Positions 27,944 to 35,850 of a DNA stretch of 64,000 nt are shown here, one piece after another. Made by a program: the position numbers and the translations under genes. A model generated the notes under the pieces. It worked only from the letters and a program-made list of their open reading frames with translations, was not told the origin of the DNA and searched no databases. Each line of letters opens with the position of its first letter. Within the stretch, counting starts at the first letter, position 1. Source of the stretch: JAFEDN01 sp963818985 (GTDB lineage Bacteria > Pseudomonadota > Gammaproteobacteria > Coxiellales > Coxiellaceae); the NCBI GenBank assembly GCA_963818985.1, contig CAWFUJ010000012.1, positions 186,001 through 250,000 on the forward strand. Direction: 5' to 3'.

Positions 27944-29293
27944 ATGACCATACACAGCAAAGATGGGCAATCAGGGAAAACGAAACTGGAACGCATAAGC
28001 GAGCGATCAGCAAAGGACAAAGATATTGTGTTCAACAATGTAGGGCACATCATCGACTGGACGATGCTGAATAAAACCTACGCACTGCTGGATGGGAATA
28101 AAGCAGTGGGTATAGACGGCGTGACGAAAGAACAATACGGCAGGAATTTGGAGAAAAATCTAAAACAACTGCTGATACGAATTCGTCGCGGCACGTACAG
28201 GCCGAAACCGGCACGAGTGGTTGAAATACCCAAAGAAGACGGAAGCACCAGACCGCTGGCGATCAGTTGTTTGGAAGATAAATTGGTGCAGGGTGCAGTC
28301 AATGAAATATTGACCAGCATTTATGAGCCGATTTTCCTTCCGGTATCTTATGGATTTCGATCTGGAAAGAACTGCCATCAGGCACTGAAAGCGTTAAATA
28401 ACTACACGTCCCGTTGTTATAATGGAGCAGTGGTTGAGATCGATCTCCGAAAGTGCTTCAACACGATTCCGCATCAGGGAATCCTGAGTTGCTTAAGGAA
28501 GAAAATCTCAGATAAACGCTTTCTGAAATTAGTGTGCCACTTGCTGAAAACTCCAGAAATTACGGAAGACAAGCGAGTGGTCACCAATGAACGAGGGTGC
28601 CCGCAGGGTTCGACGTGTTCGCCAACATTAGCGAACATCTATCTTCATGAAGTGATTGATGAATGGTTTGAAAAGATCAAACGAGAAAACTTTAGAGGGG
28701 GAGCAGAAATGGTGCGATACTGCGATGATATGGTATTTATCTTCCAAAATCTGGAAAATGCGAAACGCTTTTATGATGTGCTACCGAAGAGATTGGAGAA
28801 GTATGAATTATCTCTGAATGCAGAGAAATCACAACTGATCCGATCAGGACGGAAAGCAGCGGCGGAAGCGGCAACGCAGGGGAAGCGCCTGGCGACCTAT
28901 CACTTTCTGGGATTTACATGCTATTGGGGAAAATCGCGAAAGGGGTTTTGGCGGCTGAAATTGACTAGTCGGCGAGACCGCTTCACGAAGAAACTCAAGG
29001 GCTTGAGAAAATATCTCTGGGAGAACTTAACCACGCCGAATACCTTAGGAGTACTCTTAACGGTAGTACGGGTGGTTAAAGGATGGATAAACTATCACGG
29101 AGTGTCTGATAATCAGAGACGAGTGAGCGCATTCATCCGGTTCAGCGAGCGCATATTGTTCGACTGGTTTAACCGCCGAGGTAGAAAGCATCCAATGAAC
29201 TGGAGGACTTTCGGGCGTATACTTCAGAAGATACAATTTCCCCGCAGATGGAAGACGGTTTCGATGTTCGATGTTTTAAAAGCAAGCAGATAG
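27944..29293 (+). CDS. ltrA: Group II intron reverse transcriptase/maturase
   Basis: A 449-residue intron-encoded protein. The ATG at 27944 is preferred over an upstream GTG because AAAGGAG lies seven bases before it. Reverse-transcriptase motifs are intact: RPLAISCLEDKLVQ near 90-105, SYGFRSGKNCHQALKAL near 130-147, GCPQGSTCSPTLANIYL near 220-236, and the catalytic YCDD in MVRYCDDMVFIF near 260. The thumb/X maturase domain (TSRRDRFTKKLKGLRKYLW, WINYHGV) follows. There is no HNH endonuclease domain, so retrohoming would use nicked or single-stranded targets. It helps its own intron RNA fold and splice and then reverse-transcribes it at a new site. It appears intact. Confidence 0.9.
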   Translation: MTIHSKDGQSGKTKLERISERSAKDKDIVFNNVGHIIDWTMLNKTYALLDGNKAVGIDGVTKEQYGRNLEKNLKQLLIRIRRGTYRPKPARVVEIPKEDGSTRPLAISCLEDKLVQGAVNEILTSIYEPIFLPVSYGFRSGKNCHQALKALNNYTSRCYNGAVVEIDLRKCFNTIPHQGILSCLRKKISDKRFLKLVCHLLKTPEITEDKRVVTNERGCPQGSTCSPTLANIYLHEVIDEWFEKIKRENFRGGAEMVRYCDDMVFIFQNLENAKRFYDVLPKRLEKYELSLNAEKSQLIRSGRKAAAEAATQGKRLATYHFLGFTCYWGKSRKGFWRLKLTSRRDRFTKKLKGLRKYLWENLTTPNTLGVLLTVVRVVKGWINYHGVSDNQRRVSAFIRFSERILFDWFNRRGRKHPMNWRTFGRILQKIQFPRRWKTVSMFDVLKASR

Positions 29294-29320
29294 AAAAAAA
29301 AAATTTCGCGGTTAAATCGG

Positions 29321-29354
29321 GAGCCGTATGCGGTAGTTCCGCACGTACGGTTCT
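29321..29354 (+). ncRNA. Group II intron domain V
   Basis: A 34-nt hairpin: GAGCCGTATGCGG pairs with CCGCACGTACGGTTC around a TAGT tetraloop, with a two-base internal bulge. It carries the AGC triad of the ribozyme core and sits 28 bases after the maturase stop codon, as expected. Confidence 0.88.
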
Positions 29355-29394
29355 GAGAGGGTCCTACCCAGGTGACTGGGTGGGTCTACTCACA

Positions 29395-30268
29395 CCATTG
29401 GTATCGGGAATTTGCTGCCCTGGGGATGGAGGTCAAACTATTACATCCTCACTATGTTAAGCCTTTCGTCAAAACCCAGAAAAACGACCGTAACGATGCT
29501 TGCGCGATTGCCATAGCCGCTAGCCAAAGAACCATGACATTTGTGCCGCCAAAAACTTTGGCTCAGCAAGATATTCAAAGCTTACTGCGAATCCGAGAAC
29601 GGCTTGTCAATAATCGAACTCAGTTAGTCAATGAAATGAGAGGACTGCTGCATGAATATGGAATTAGTTTTAAAACGGGAATAAACATTTTCAAAAAAGA
29701 ATTGGTAAAACTATTAGAGGAAGGCGACGAGCGGCTGACAGAAATTATGCGTCGGGCTTTAAATCGATTATATACGGAATGGTTAAATATTGCCGAAGAA
29801 ATTAAAGCTCATGAAGCAGAATTAACCGCACTCTTTAAGCAATCTGAAGATTGTCAGCGATTATATACTATTCCAGGCGTAGGACTAATCAGTGCATTAG
29901 CGGTGATTGCATTGGTGGGAGATATTAAGCATTTTCGCAATGGCCGTCATTTATCGGCTTACTTAGGCTTAGTGCCCCAGCAAAACTCCTCTGGAGGCCA
30001 GCAAAAATTGTTGGGAATTAGCAAGCGTGGCAACACCTACGTGAGAACATTATTGATCCACGGAGCGCGAGCTATTTTATCTTGCGTAGATAAGTGCGAC
30101 GACGCACGGAGCCGATGGGTTAAAGCGCTAAGGGACCGCTGTGGCTTTAATAAAGCTTGTGTGGCGATAGCCAATAAGCAGGCGCGGATTATCTGGGCAG
30201 TATTAACCCGAGGAGAAAATTATAACCCTAACCATCAGCCTATGTGGGGGGTTGGGAATGCTCAGTAA
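29395..30268 (+). CDS. IS1111-type transposase, 3' exon
   Basis: The remaining 291 residues of the IS110-family transposase. It begins HWYREFAALGMEVKLL, continues with KTQKNDRNDACAIA (the conserved Asp of the DEDD site), a helical linker, and the C-terminal transposase_20 domain IPGVGLISALAVIALVGDI with the later catalytic Ser in the HLSAYLGLVPQQNSSGG region. Length and motifs are complete, so nothing besides the intron interrupts the gene. The enzyme would cut and recombine DNA under guidance of an element-encoded RNA, as known for this family. Confidence 0.85.
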
Positions 30269-30290
30269 TATTAAGAAGGATAGTGCTGGT

Positions 30291-30371
30291 GTGGCTGACT
30301 TATACACATCTACACAGGCCTATCCGTTAATGAGGGTTCCTGGCCTGTGCATATGTGCATAAGTCAGCCAC
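30291..30371 (+). ncRNA. Strong 30-bp stem-loop downstream of IS1111 transposase
   Basis: Bases 30291-30320 (GTGGCTGACTTATACACATC... ending AGGCC) and 30342-30371 (GGCCT... ending AAGTCAGCCAC) are inverted repeats with only three mismatches over 30 bases and a 21-base loop. In IS1111-group elements the guide ('bridge') RNA is encoded downstream of the transposase, so this structure may be part of it; it could instead be a subterminal inverted repeat or a terminator-like barrier. Confidence 0.45.
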
Positions 30372-30410
30372 GAAAGTCCTGTGATTTTCCCAAGGCTTTT
30401 TGTGGAAGAG

Positions 30411-30759
30411 TTGAGTTAACCAATTTGAGAGGGTGCGACAACAGAGTGAATAGCAAGTGAAAGGCGGATGATAACCGATCAAATCGGCGTTCTTGTAAAC
30501 TGAAAAATTCCGTGGCTCTATGAAGCCTACTTGCCGATCAGAACAAGAATGCGCGCATGTTCATCCAGGCACAGATCTTTTGACGATCTTGATGCCGAAT
30601 ATACGTATGCCATGATCTGTTATTTAAAGTCAAAAGCACTTGCAATCACAGGTGAGTCCATATACGGAATTTTGCCGGAATCAAGGGGTCATAAGGGGTC
30701 ACGATTTAGGGATTTTATAGTAAAATATGCAAAATTATGAAGAGGGGGCACATTCTAAG
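30411..30759. other. Intergenic region between IS1111 and IS30 elements
   Basis: About 350 bases without a supported gene. A 69-codon frame at 30531-30740 has no ribosome site and no recognisable pattern. The phrase GGGGTCATAAGGGGTCA is a short tandem repeat near 30686-30701. Nothing else is recognised. Confidence 0.3.
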
Positions 30760-31725
30760 TCAAGTGCGACCGAAGCTCTCTAAAAACAAGGCCTCCCGTG
30801 GGGTTAAAAATCCCAGGCATTTCCTAGGCGTACAGTTCATTTGATCAGCCAGGTTTTTTAAAGTCAAGGTTGAGAGAGCTTGTACCTTCAAACGGCGGGG
30901 CAAAAATCGCCGCAACCGCCCGTTCATATTTTCATTGCTGCCGCGTTGCCAGGGTGAATGGGGATCGCAATAATAAGCCGCACAAGCAGTATGCTGTTCA
31001 ATCTGCTTAAAATGAGTGAATTCAACTCCCCGATCAAAAGTAAGAGTTTTCCACATGGCCCTTGGCAAGGGTTGAATGATTTTTCGAATAGTCGTCATGA
31101 CGTCATCTGATTTTTTATTGCTATTTTTGGCCATCATCACAAACCGGGTTTTTCTTTCTACTAAAGTGGTTACATTCTCGTGGAAAGAAGTGTTAAAAAA
31201 GAGAGTGTCTCCTTCCCAATGTCCGAAGATTTGCCGGTTATTCACTTCCTCAGGACGGGTCTGAATCCGCTTGGCATCGAGGTATTTCGAGCGATGAATG
31301 CGCTGATAACGCCGGTGACGACGTGGTTTTTTATAGGGTAACAGGTAAAACAAGTTTTTATCTTCCTGAGCATAGATATATCGGTAAATGGTTTCGTGAC
31401 AGGCATAGAAGGGCATTTTTTCGTGTCGTAACCGTCCTGCAATTTGTTCTGGACTCCAGCCTTTTTTAAGATGGGTAAACAGGTAAGTATGTAAGAGGGG
31501 GTCAGTAGTTATTTTGCAAACACTTTGACGCGTACGTTTTTGTGCCAGACGATTAGCGAGACCAGGGAGATAAATTTTATCGGTTGCATTCCTTTTGATC
31601 TCGCGGGCAATGGTCGAGCGATGCCTTCCCAGGCGCTGGGCAATTTGAGGCACGGTTAATTTCATATCAAGGAAGAGATAAATTTGTCTTCGCTCTTTCA
31701 AAGACAGATGCATATAATAATCCAT
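30760..31725 (-). CDS. IS30-family transposase
   Basis: A complete 321-residue DDE transposase. N-terminal helix-turn-helix LTVPQIAQRLGRHRSTIAREIKRN (about 23-46) binds the ends. The catalytic core shows GHWEGDTLFF (first Asp, about 170), LTFDRGVEFTHF (second Asp, about 230) and SPWQRGSNENMNGRLRRFLP (Glu, about 265), the usual IS30 triad spacing. Ribosome site AAGGAG lies about ten bases before the start. It appears intact and possibly active. Confidence 0.92.
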   Translation of the reverse strand: MDYYMHLSLKERRQIYLFLDMKLTVPQIAQRLGRHRSTIAREIKRNATDKIYLPGLANRLAQKRTRQSVCKITTDPLLHTYLFTHLKKGWSPEQIAGRLRHEKMPFYACHETIYRYIYAQEDKNLFYLLPYKKPRRHRRYQRIHRSKYLDAKRIQTRPEEVNNRQIFGHWEGDTLFFNTSFHENVTTLVERKTRFVMMAKNSNKKSDDVMTTIRKIIQPLPRAMWKTLTFDRGVEFTHFKQIEQHTACAAYYCDPHSPWQRGSNENMNGRLRRFLPRRLKVQALSTLTLKNLADQMNCTPRKCLGFLTPREALFLESFGRT

Positions 31726-31794
31726 GGTGCAGCAATCTCCTTTTCATTGGTTTATCAAGCCGTTAATTATAACCTTTGAGAGTCTGTTGCACTT
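30762..31794 (-). mobile_element. IS30-family insertion sequence
   Basis: Terminal inverted repeats: AAGTGCGACCGAAGCTCTC at 30762-30780 on the left, and at the right end the complement of AAGTGCAACAGACTCTCAAA ending at 31794. They bracket a single intact IS30 transposase whose stop codon overlaps the left repeat. Total about 1,033 bp. No target duplication is obvious in the flanks. Confidence 0.8.
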
Positions 31795-31868
31795 CACGAT
31801 AGAATTTGCCGGGCGTCCGAGTTAATAAAGTGTTTATAAAACAAATAGTTACCTCTGAATTCTTGTAA

Positions 31869-31942
31869 GCTGGTGCTGATCAAAACCCCCAACGGCATGG
31901 TTTGTAATCAGCCGGTCGTCCGTTCAATTCGGATCGCCAGCT
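31869..31942 (+). tRNA. Degenerate tRNA-Thr(UGU)-like sequence, possible attachment-site remnant
   Basis: The 3' half is tRNA-like: anticodon loop TTTGTAA (anticodon TGT) at 31901-31907, 3' anticodon strand TCAGC, five-base variable loop, T arm GTCCG-TTCAATT-CGGAT at 31918-31934, and acceptor strand CGCCAGC. The last pairs fully with GCTGGTG at 31869-31875, and the total of 74 nt is tRNA-sized. But the D arm is missing its consensus and the 5' anticodon strand pairs at only three of five positions. It is thus not a functional tRNA; it may be an old integration scar in a tRNA-Thr gene. Confidence 0.35.
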
Positions 31943-32058
31943 TCAATAAAATCAATAGGTTACGATTGTTTTGGAAAATTGAAAAATTCTTGGTGCTATG
32001 CTGGTGCTAGGATTTCACTGTTAATTATATTGGGTCTTTCCCAATTTAGGGGACACAT

Positions 32059-32210
32059 TTAATCTGTACATAATACTTTAACTCTGATTTGATAATTTTC
32101 AAAACTTCTGAAGCCATAAGCACGCCGCAGAATAAGTTTCATTTTTCGATACAAGCCTTCAGTGATCCCATTATCTCCGACAGGTACTTTAAAATAAATG
32201 CTGTTTTTTG
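32059..32210 (-). pseudogene. ISL3-family transposase C-terminal fragment
   Basis: The minus strand encodes VPVGDNGITEGLYRKMKLIL followed by RRAYGFRSFENYQIRVKVLC and a stop at 32059. The phrase GLxRKxKxxxRxAYGFRSFENxxxR is the hallmark C-terminus of ISL3 transposases. Nothing upstream of about 32210 continues it, so it is a small remnant. Confidence 0.75.
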
Positions 32211-32361
32211 AGATTGAATAAGGTAATATTAATCTAAAATTGATTTGATAATCAATAGATTATCATAGTTAATTCAGATTTCACATATATTATGGTTGAT
32301 AACTAAATAGAACTTACCATTGAAATGTTTAATAAATTCATTTAACATGTCAAGGATAGAA

Positions 32362-33258
32362 ATGGTTACTAAGAATTTATATGCTTATTATTTGTTTGCT
32401 ACGAATGAAAAAAGCGAAGAATCTTCATTGCCAATGGATTTTCTCATCTATATTTATAATTTGCCATTTAAAGATAGATGGGATGCTGATTTTGGGGTGA
32501 ATAGTTCTCCAGTTACCATATCTAAACCGTTGTGGATCGAGGGCTTTAAGGATAAATATTTTTATGGAAAGTTCGTAGAAGTTCGATATATCGAAAAGCT
32601 TGATTTAATTGATCTTAATGGAGATGAAGAATCAATTAAAATTCCACAGGATAAAGGAGAAAAAACAGAATTTTATTTTATATTTTGTCCTAAAAAACAA
32701 ATTGCTTTAGTTGAGATGAAAGGAAGAGGGTGTGAGAATAAGATAAATAATTTTTTTAGCAGGCATTGGGAAAGATATAAAAAAAGCAACCCTGATAAAC
32801 CAACATTATGGATTGAATCTAAAGCGATTACTATTGAAGATACGGCAAGAGATTACTTAAAAGATCGCTCTGTATCGAATATCCAATTAGCGATTGATTG
32901 CAGCAAGATAAGTGATACATCAGTCATGTTTCCTCTTATTAGACAATTGCTCGGTGATGAGGTTGAAAATACTACCCAACTTATTCTTAATGTTAGTGTT
33001 TCAACCCTTAAGCGAGGTGCTGGGCTTCCAACAATTACCATGACTCATGCGGTGGATATTATGGAGCAGCTTGAAGAACAGCACGCTTTAAAATCTGCTT
33101 CTTGCAAAGAGATGATAGAGCATAGAAGATCGGCTCGCTTGACTAAATTGGTAGATATTCACCTTAAGAAAGGTGTTATTATTGAAAGTGAAGAAAATAT
33201 AAGTGAAATTTTTAAAGATGAATTAGATAATTTAATTGGTGAGCTTGATGAAGAGTAA
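32362..33258 (+). CDS. Unrecognised soluble protein, first gene of a two-gene unit
   Basis: A 298-residue hydrophilic protein if translation starts at the ATG at 32362, which has AAGGA five bases upstream; earlier in-frame TTG (32320) and ATG (32347) lack one. No family is recognised with confidence. The N-terminal half has mixed alpha/beta character (FLIYIYNLPF, FYFIFCPKKQIALVEMKG), and there is no membrane segment or P-loop. The C-terminal 60 residues are highly charged and helical. The next gene overlaps it by 11 bases and encodes a four-helix membrane protein, so the two are translationally coupled. Soluble sensor plus membrane partner is a common plan in phage-defence and abortive-infection modules; that is inference. 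Base composition is clearly more AT-rich than the NACHT genes. Confidence 0.6.
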   Translation: MVTKNLYAYYLFATNEKSEESSLPMDFLIYIYNLPFKDRWDADFGVNSSPVTISKPLWIEGFKDKYFYGKFVEVRYIEKLDLIDLNGDEESIKIPQDKGEKTEFYFIFCPKKQIALVEMKGRGCENKINNFFSRHWERYKKSNPDKPTLWIESKAITIEDTARDYLKDRSVSNIQLAIDCSKISDTSVMFPLIRQLLGDEVENTTQLILNVSVSTLKRGAGLPTITMTHAVDIMEQLEEQHALKSASCKEMIEHRRSARLTKLVDIHLKKGVIIESEENISEIFKDELDNLIGELDEE

Positions 33259-33673
33259 ATATATTTTAGAAATTTTCATATACTTAGTAGTAATTTTTTT
33301 AGTTTCCTGGTTTTTTTTGTGGTATTGTAAATATGTTCCTATACATCCTTCCTCTGAAGTGGCTTCTACTGCTATTGCCGCTATTACCGGTTATTCTTTT
33401 ACAGCTCTATTTTTTCTTATGGCATTACCCCGAACTGGATTTATTAAAGAAATTGATAGTAATGGAAGTTTAATATTTTATGGTTCTATAATAGGATTCC
33501 CAGCTATTATTGGAACTTTGCAACTTATCCTTGCTTCAATTGGTTGGTTTCCAAATATTGCCTTATTTCTTTTTTTTATAGCCTCTTTTGGTTTTATAGT
33601 TTCTATAATGTTTATTTTTTTAATTATGGCAAAAAATAGAAATTCCAAAAAGAGTATCCATAGATCAGTTTAG
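33248..33673 (+). CDS. Four-helix small membrane protein, second gene of the unit
   Basis: A 141-residue integral membrane protein. The ATG at 33248 (GGTGAG just upstream, 11 bases before the stop of the preceding gene) is preferred to the TTG at 33236. Four hydrophobic helices are visible: ILEIFIYLVVIFLVSWFFLW (about 5-24), AAITGYSFTALFFLMAL (about 45-61), LIFYGSIIGFPAIIGTLQLIL (about 76-97) and ALFLFFIASFGFIVSIMFIF (about 105-126). The C-terminus is short and basic. No catalytic motif is seen. In a defence-type reading it would be the membrane-acting partner of the upstream soluble protein; otherwise its function is unknown. Confidence 0.6.
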   Translation: MKSKYILEIFIYLVVIFLVSWFFLWYCKYVPIHPSSEVASTAIAAITGYSFTALFFLMALPRTGFIKEIDSNGSLIFYGSIIGFPAIIGTLQLILASIGWFPNIALFLFFIASFGFIVSIMFIFLIMAKNRNSKKSIHRSV

Positions 33674-33732
33674 GTATCGAAGATTTCCTGATTGACTCCA
33701 ATTTCTTTTAGCAATGGCTGCTCTGCAAATTT

Positions 33733-34371
33733 TTATTCGTTAATCTCGCTATGTGGTGTCGAGTGTCCCATCTCAATGGCTGTATTGCGTTGAGAAGAAG
33801 ATAATGCTGGCCAAATAATATGAACACGTTCTAAAGGCATGTCTTGAAAGTTGTCTTTATACCTTTTTTTCTTTAAGTTAATTTTAAAAAAAGTTGGATT
33901 ATAATCAATTTTATGAGTTTGGAGTTGCCAAAAAACTACAAAAGCAAATTTAGGCGTCAAAGATTTTTCCCTCATATAGTAATCTAAAGCATGATGTAAA
34001 ATCTTATTATTGGTAGAAGAGGCCAATTTTTCAAGCGATTTTATGCAGAATTCAATATGTTTTTTCTCTATGAGAAGTTTTAATTTTCTTTTTGCCTTCT
34101 GTTTAGATAAAAGTAAGCCATTTTCATAGACAGGAACATTAAATTTTAAGATACATTGTGAGCCAACCCATAATATATAGTTGGTGTACCTATTTTTTAT
34201 TTGGAAATGATAACGTAATTCTTCCTGATTACATAATTGGCAGATTTCGTTTCGTTGTTCATAATCCAAAACTAATTCTGTAAAAAACCATTCGGTAAAC
34301 ACTTGTGGTAGTGAGTTACCCACCGATAAGGGAAGAACATTTTCACGTACTTTTTGAATATAGTAGTTCAT
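33733..34371 (-). CDS. Hypothetical protein with Cys motif
   Basis: A 212-residue protein. The notable part is residues 43-75, where CQLC followed by EELRYHFQIKNRYTNYILWVG and SQC form a likely Cys-based metal site, a layout I have the impression of seeing in other mobile-element hypothetical proteins but cannot name. The rest is basic and helical (SKQKAKRKLKLLIEKKH). The C-terminus is Ser-rich. It is convergent with the membrane-protein gene and lies beside the AlpA-like gene, so it may belong to the same mobile element. Function unknown. Confidence 0.55.
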   Translation of the reverse strand: MNYYIQKVRENVLPLSVGNSLPQVFTEWFFTELVLDYEQRNEICQLCNQEELRYHFQIKNRYTNYILWVGSQCILKFNVPVYENGLLLSKQKAKRKLKLLIEKKHIEFCIKSLEKLASSTNNKILHHALDYYMREKSLTPKFAFVVFWQLQTHKIDYNPTFFKINLKKKRYKDNFQDMPLERVHIIWPALSSSQRNTAIEMGHSTPHSEINE

Positions 34372-34531
34372 ATAGACCCTGTACTGTTTTTTATTTAATT
34401 AATAAAATTTTTATGTGAAGTCAGTCATGCGGTAATAAATTTGATGACTATTTTTGGCAATGATGTTTATCATGCTATGAGTTTAACATTTTTTTATATA
34501 ATTTCATTATTGGTATTTTTTATAGAATACC

Positions 34532-34765
34532 CTAATCTAAGTGATGAATTGTACGTTTTTTAATAAAAATATCTAGATCAGAGCGCCGATATTTAACCAA
34601 TCGTCCTATTTTGACGTAGGGTAAATTATATCGTTTAACACAAGCCCAGACTGCCAGGGTACGGGATGTAATTCCTAAGTATTCCGCGGCTTCCTGTCGA
34701 GTTAACAGTTCATGTTTTTTAAAAATTTTTGGAAAATAATTTTCTTGTTCTGATTTCATATTCAT
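34532..34765 (-). CDS. AlpA/excisionase-like helix-turn-helix protein
   Basis: A 77-residue protein with the classic MerR-type excisionase helix-turn-helix: LLTRQEAAEYLGITSRTLAVW near 20-40, then LPYVKIGRLVKYRRSDLDIFI. AAGGGAAAAA precedes its ATG. Such proteins direct excision of integrative elements or regulate the integrase. A tyrosine recombinase is present at 47419, so the pair may mark an integrative element in this region. Confidence 0.8.
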   Translation of the reverse strand: MNMKSEQENYFPKIFKKHELLTRQEAAEYLGITSRTLAVWACVKRYNLPYVKIGRLVKYRRSDLDIFIKKRTIHHLD

Positions 34766-35121
34766 TTTTTCCCTTAAAAAATAGGTTAATTCTCGATAAT
34801 CCGAGAGATATCGTTATTCATTATCTGAATAAAATAACATACTTCAACTTAAATAAAACCCAATAAGCTATAAAATAAGCATAATTCGCGTACTATCCTG
34901 GTTCTCCATGATGATGACGGCATGGATATTTTTATTTCGTGAGTTTTATGGCTCACCTTTTATGTCGATTTTATGACATGGTTATTTCTCCTGATCATTA
35001 AATATTTCTGATAGTGGCTATCTTATTACAAAAATACAGTGAAATTTCACTGTATTTTTGGTTTAGCATAGCTTTATGAATTTTTACGGAATACAAAAAC
35101 AAATCGCAGGAGCGTTTAATC
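34766..35121. other. Divergent control region
   Basis: This 356-bp spacer separates the AlpA-like gene (leftward) from the replication operon (rightward). It contains the perfect 30-bp palindrome at 35030-35059 described separately. The remainder is AT-rich without clear promoter hexamers. Confidence 0.4.
35030..35059. promoter_or_regulatory. Perfect 30-bp palindrome, probable operator
   Basis: AAAAATACAGTGAAA is followed directly by its exact reverse complement. It lies 62 bases before the start of the YdaS/Cro-like gene at 35122 and is the only strong symmetry in the spacer, so it is a probable operator for that regulator. As a hairpin it would be AT-rich with no loop, which makes a transcription terminator less likely. 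Confidence 0.6.
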
Positions 35122-35850
35122 GTGCTGGATTACACTATCAGTAAAGCGATTCGCTATTGCGGTTCTCAGAAAAAGCTCGCCAGGAAAATGGGTATTAATC
35201 CTGAGCGCGTGAGCTATTTATTGAATTCAGCGCGAAAAATCAGCCTGGAAGACGCTGTTTTAATAGAGCGAGCCACCGATGGCGTGGTATCGCGATATCA
35301 ATTATTACCAGGACTCAGCCCGGCCTTAAAGCAGCAATTGGATGGGCAGCCCTTTGTGATGCGCAACCTACCCATCAGTGAGCGAGTGAAGCATGGCATA
35401 GCCTACGAAAAAGCCTTAAAAAGCGAGGATAGGAAAAATTTTGAGCAAAATAATCGTCAAAAACCTTCAATTTCGCGTCAAAATTTTGACGCGAAAAAGT
35501 ATCGTTGTGATGTGATGGCGGCTGAATATGCCGTTTTAGGTAATCGTCAGTCTTACCGAGAAGCTAAACGGGTCGTTGAATCAGGCAGTTCTGCCTTAAT
35601 TCAGGCGATGGATGAGGAGCGAATCGGTATTTCTACGGCGGCACGATTAACACGTTACTCCGTTGAAGAACAGCAACAGATTTTAAATTTAAGTCATCAA
35701 GAAATCATTCACTACGGAAAGGAAAAAAAGACGCTGATCAACCATAAAAAATTGGATTTTTCTAGTGAGCTAATGATCTTACTGATCATGATGCGCGGGT
35801 ATTTAATTTTAAAACAACAACAAAAAGGAGAAAATGATGGGTCGAATTAG
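35122..35850 (+). CDS. YdaS/Cro-like regulator with long C-terminal extension
   Basis: A 242-residue protein starting at GTG (CAGGAG upstream). Residues 4-60 (AIRYCGSQKKLARKMGINPE then RVSYLLNSARKISLEDAVLI) match the YdaS/Cro-like helix-turn-helix family, in which the repeated residues set one operator-reading helix. The C-terminal 170 residues are not part of that family and contain a Lys/Gln-rich middle and a helical ISTAARLTRYSVEEQQQIL region that resembles a second helix-turn-helix. It is the first gene of a tightly packed operon with overlaps (35834, 37041, 37694) and probably represses it through the palindrome at 35030. Confidence 0.65.
   Translation: MLDYTISKAIRYCGSQKKLARKMGINPERVSYLLNSARKISLEDAVLIERATDGVVSRYQLLPGLSPALKQQLDGQPFVMRNLPISERVKHGIAYEKALKSEDRKNFEQNNRQKPSISRQNFDAKKYRCDVMAAEYAVLGNRQSYREAKRVVESGSSALIQAMDEERIGISTAARLTRYSVEEQQQILNLSHQEIIHYGKEKKTLINHKKLDFSSELMILLIMMRGYLILKQQQKGENDGSN

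Larger units (their letters stand above)
27455..29394 (+). mobile_element. Group II intron with maturase ORF
   Basis: The 5' end is GTGCG, the canonical group II start. Domain V is clear at 29321-29354: GAGCCGTATGCGG, a TAGT loop and CCGCACGTACGGTTC, with the catalytic AGC near its 5' end. Domain VI follows as a stem around CCTACCCAG-gtga-CTGGGTGGG with an unpaired A on its 3' side. The 3' boundary is set to 29394 because only that junction restores the transposase frame; a one- or two-base error is possible, since the usual 3' end is AY. The maturase lies in domain IV. Confidence 0.85.
27224..30410 (+). mobile_element. IS1111/IS110-type element carrying a group II intron
   Basis: The element consists of a DEDD transposase gene (exons 27279-27454 and 29395-30268), a group II intron between them, and about 140 bases of structured downstream DNA. 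Exact ends are not determined: IS110-family elements lack clear terminal inverted repeats and the host target is unknown. The left noncoding segment is short (about 55 bases) while the right one contains a strong stem-loop, which is the arrangement expected for the IS1111 subgroup. Confidence 0.6.

Noticed and set aside
30531..30740. 69-codon open frame between two insertion sequences
   Set aside because: No ribosome site, no recognisable composition or motif, and it overlaps repeat-like DNA.
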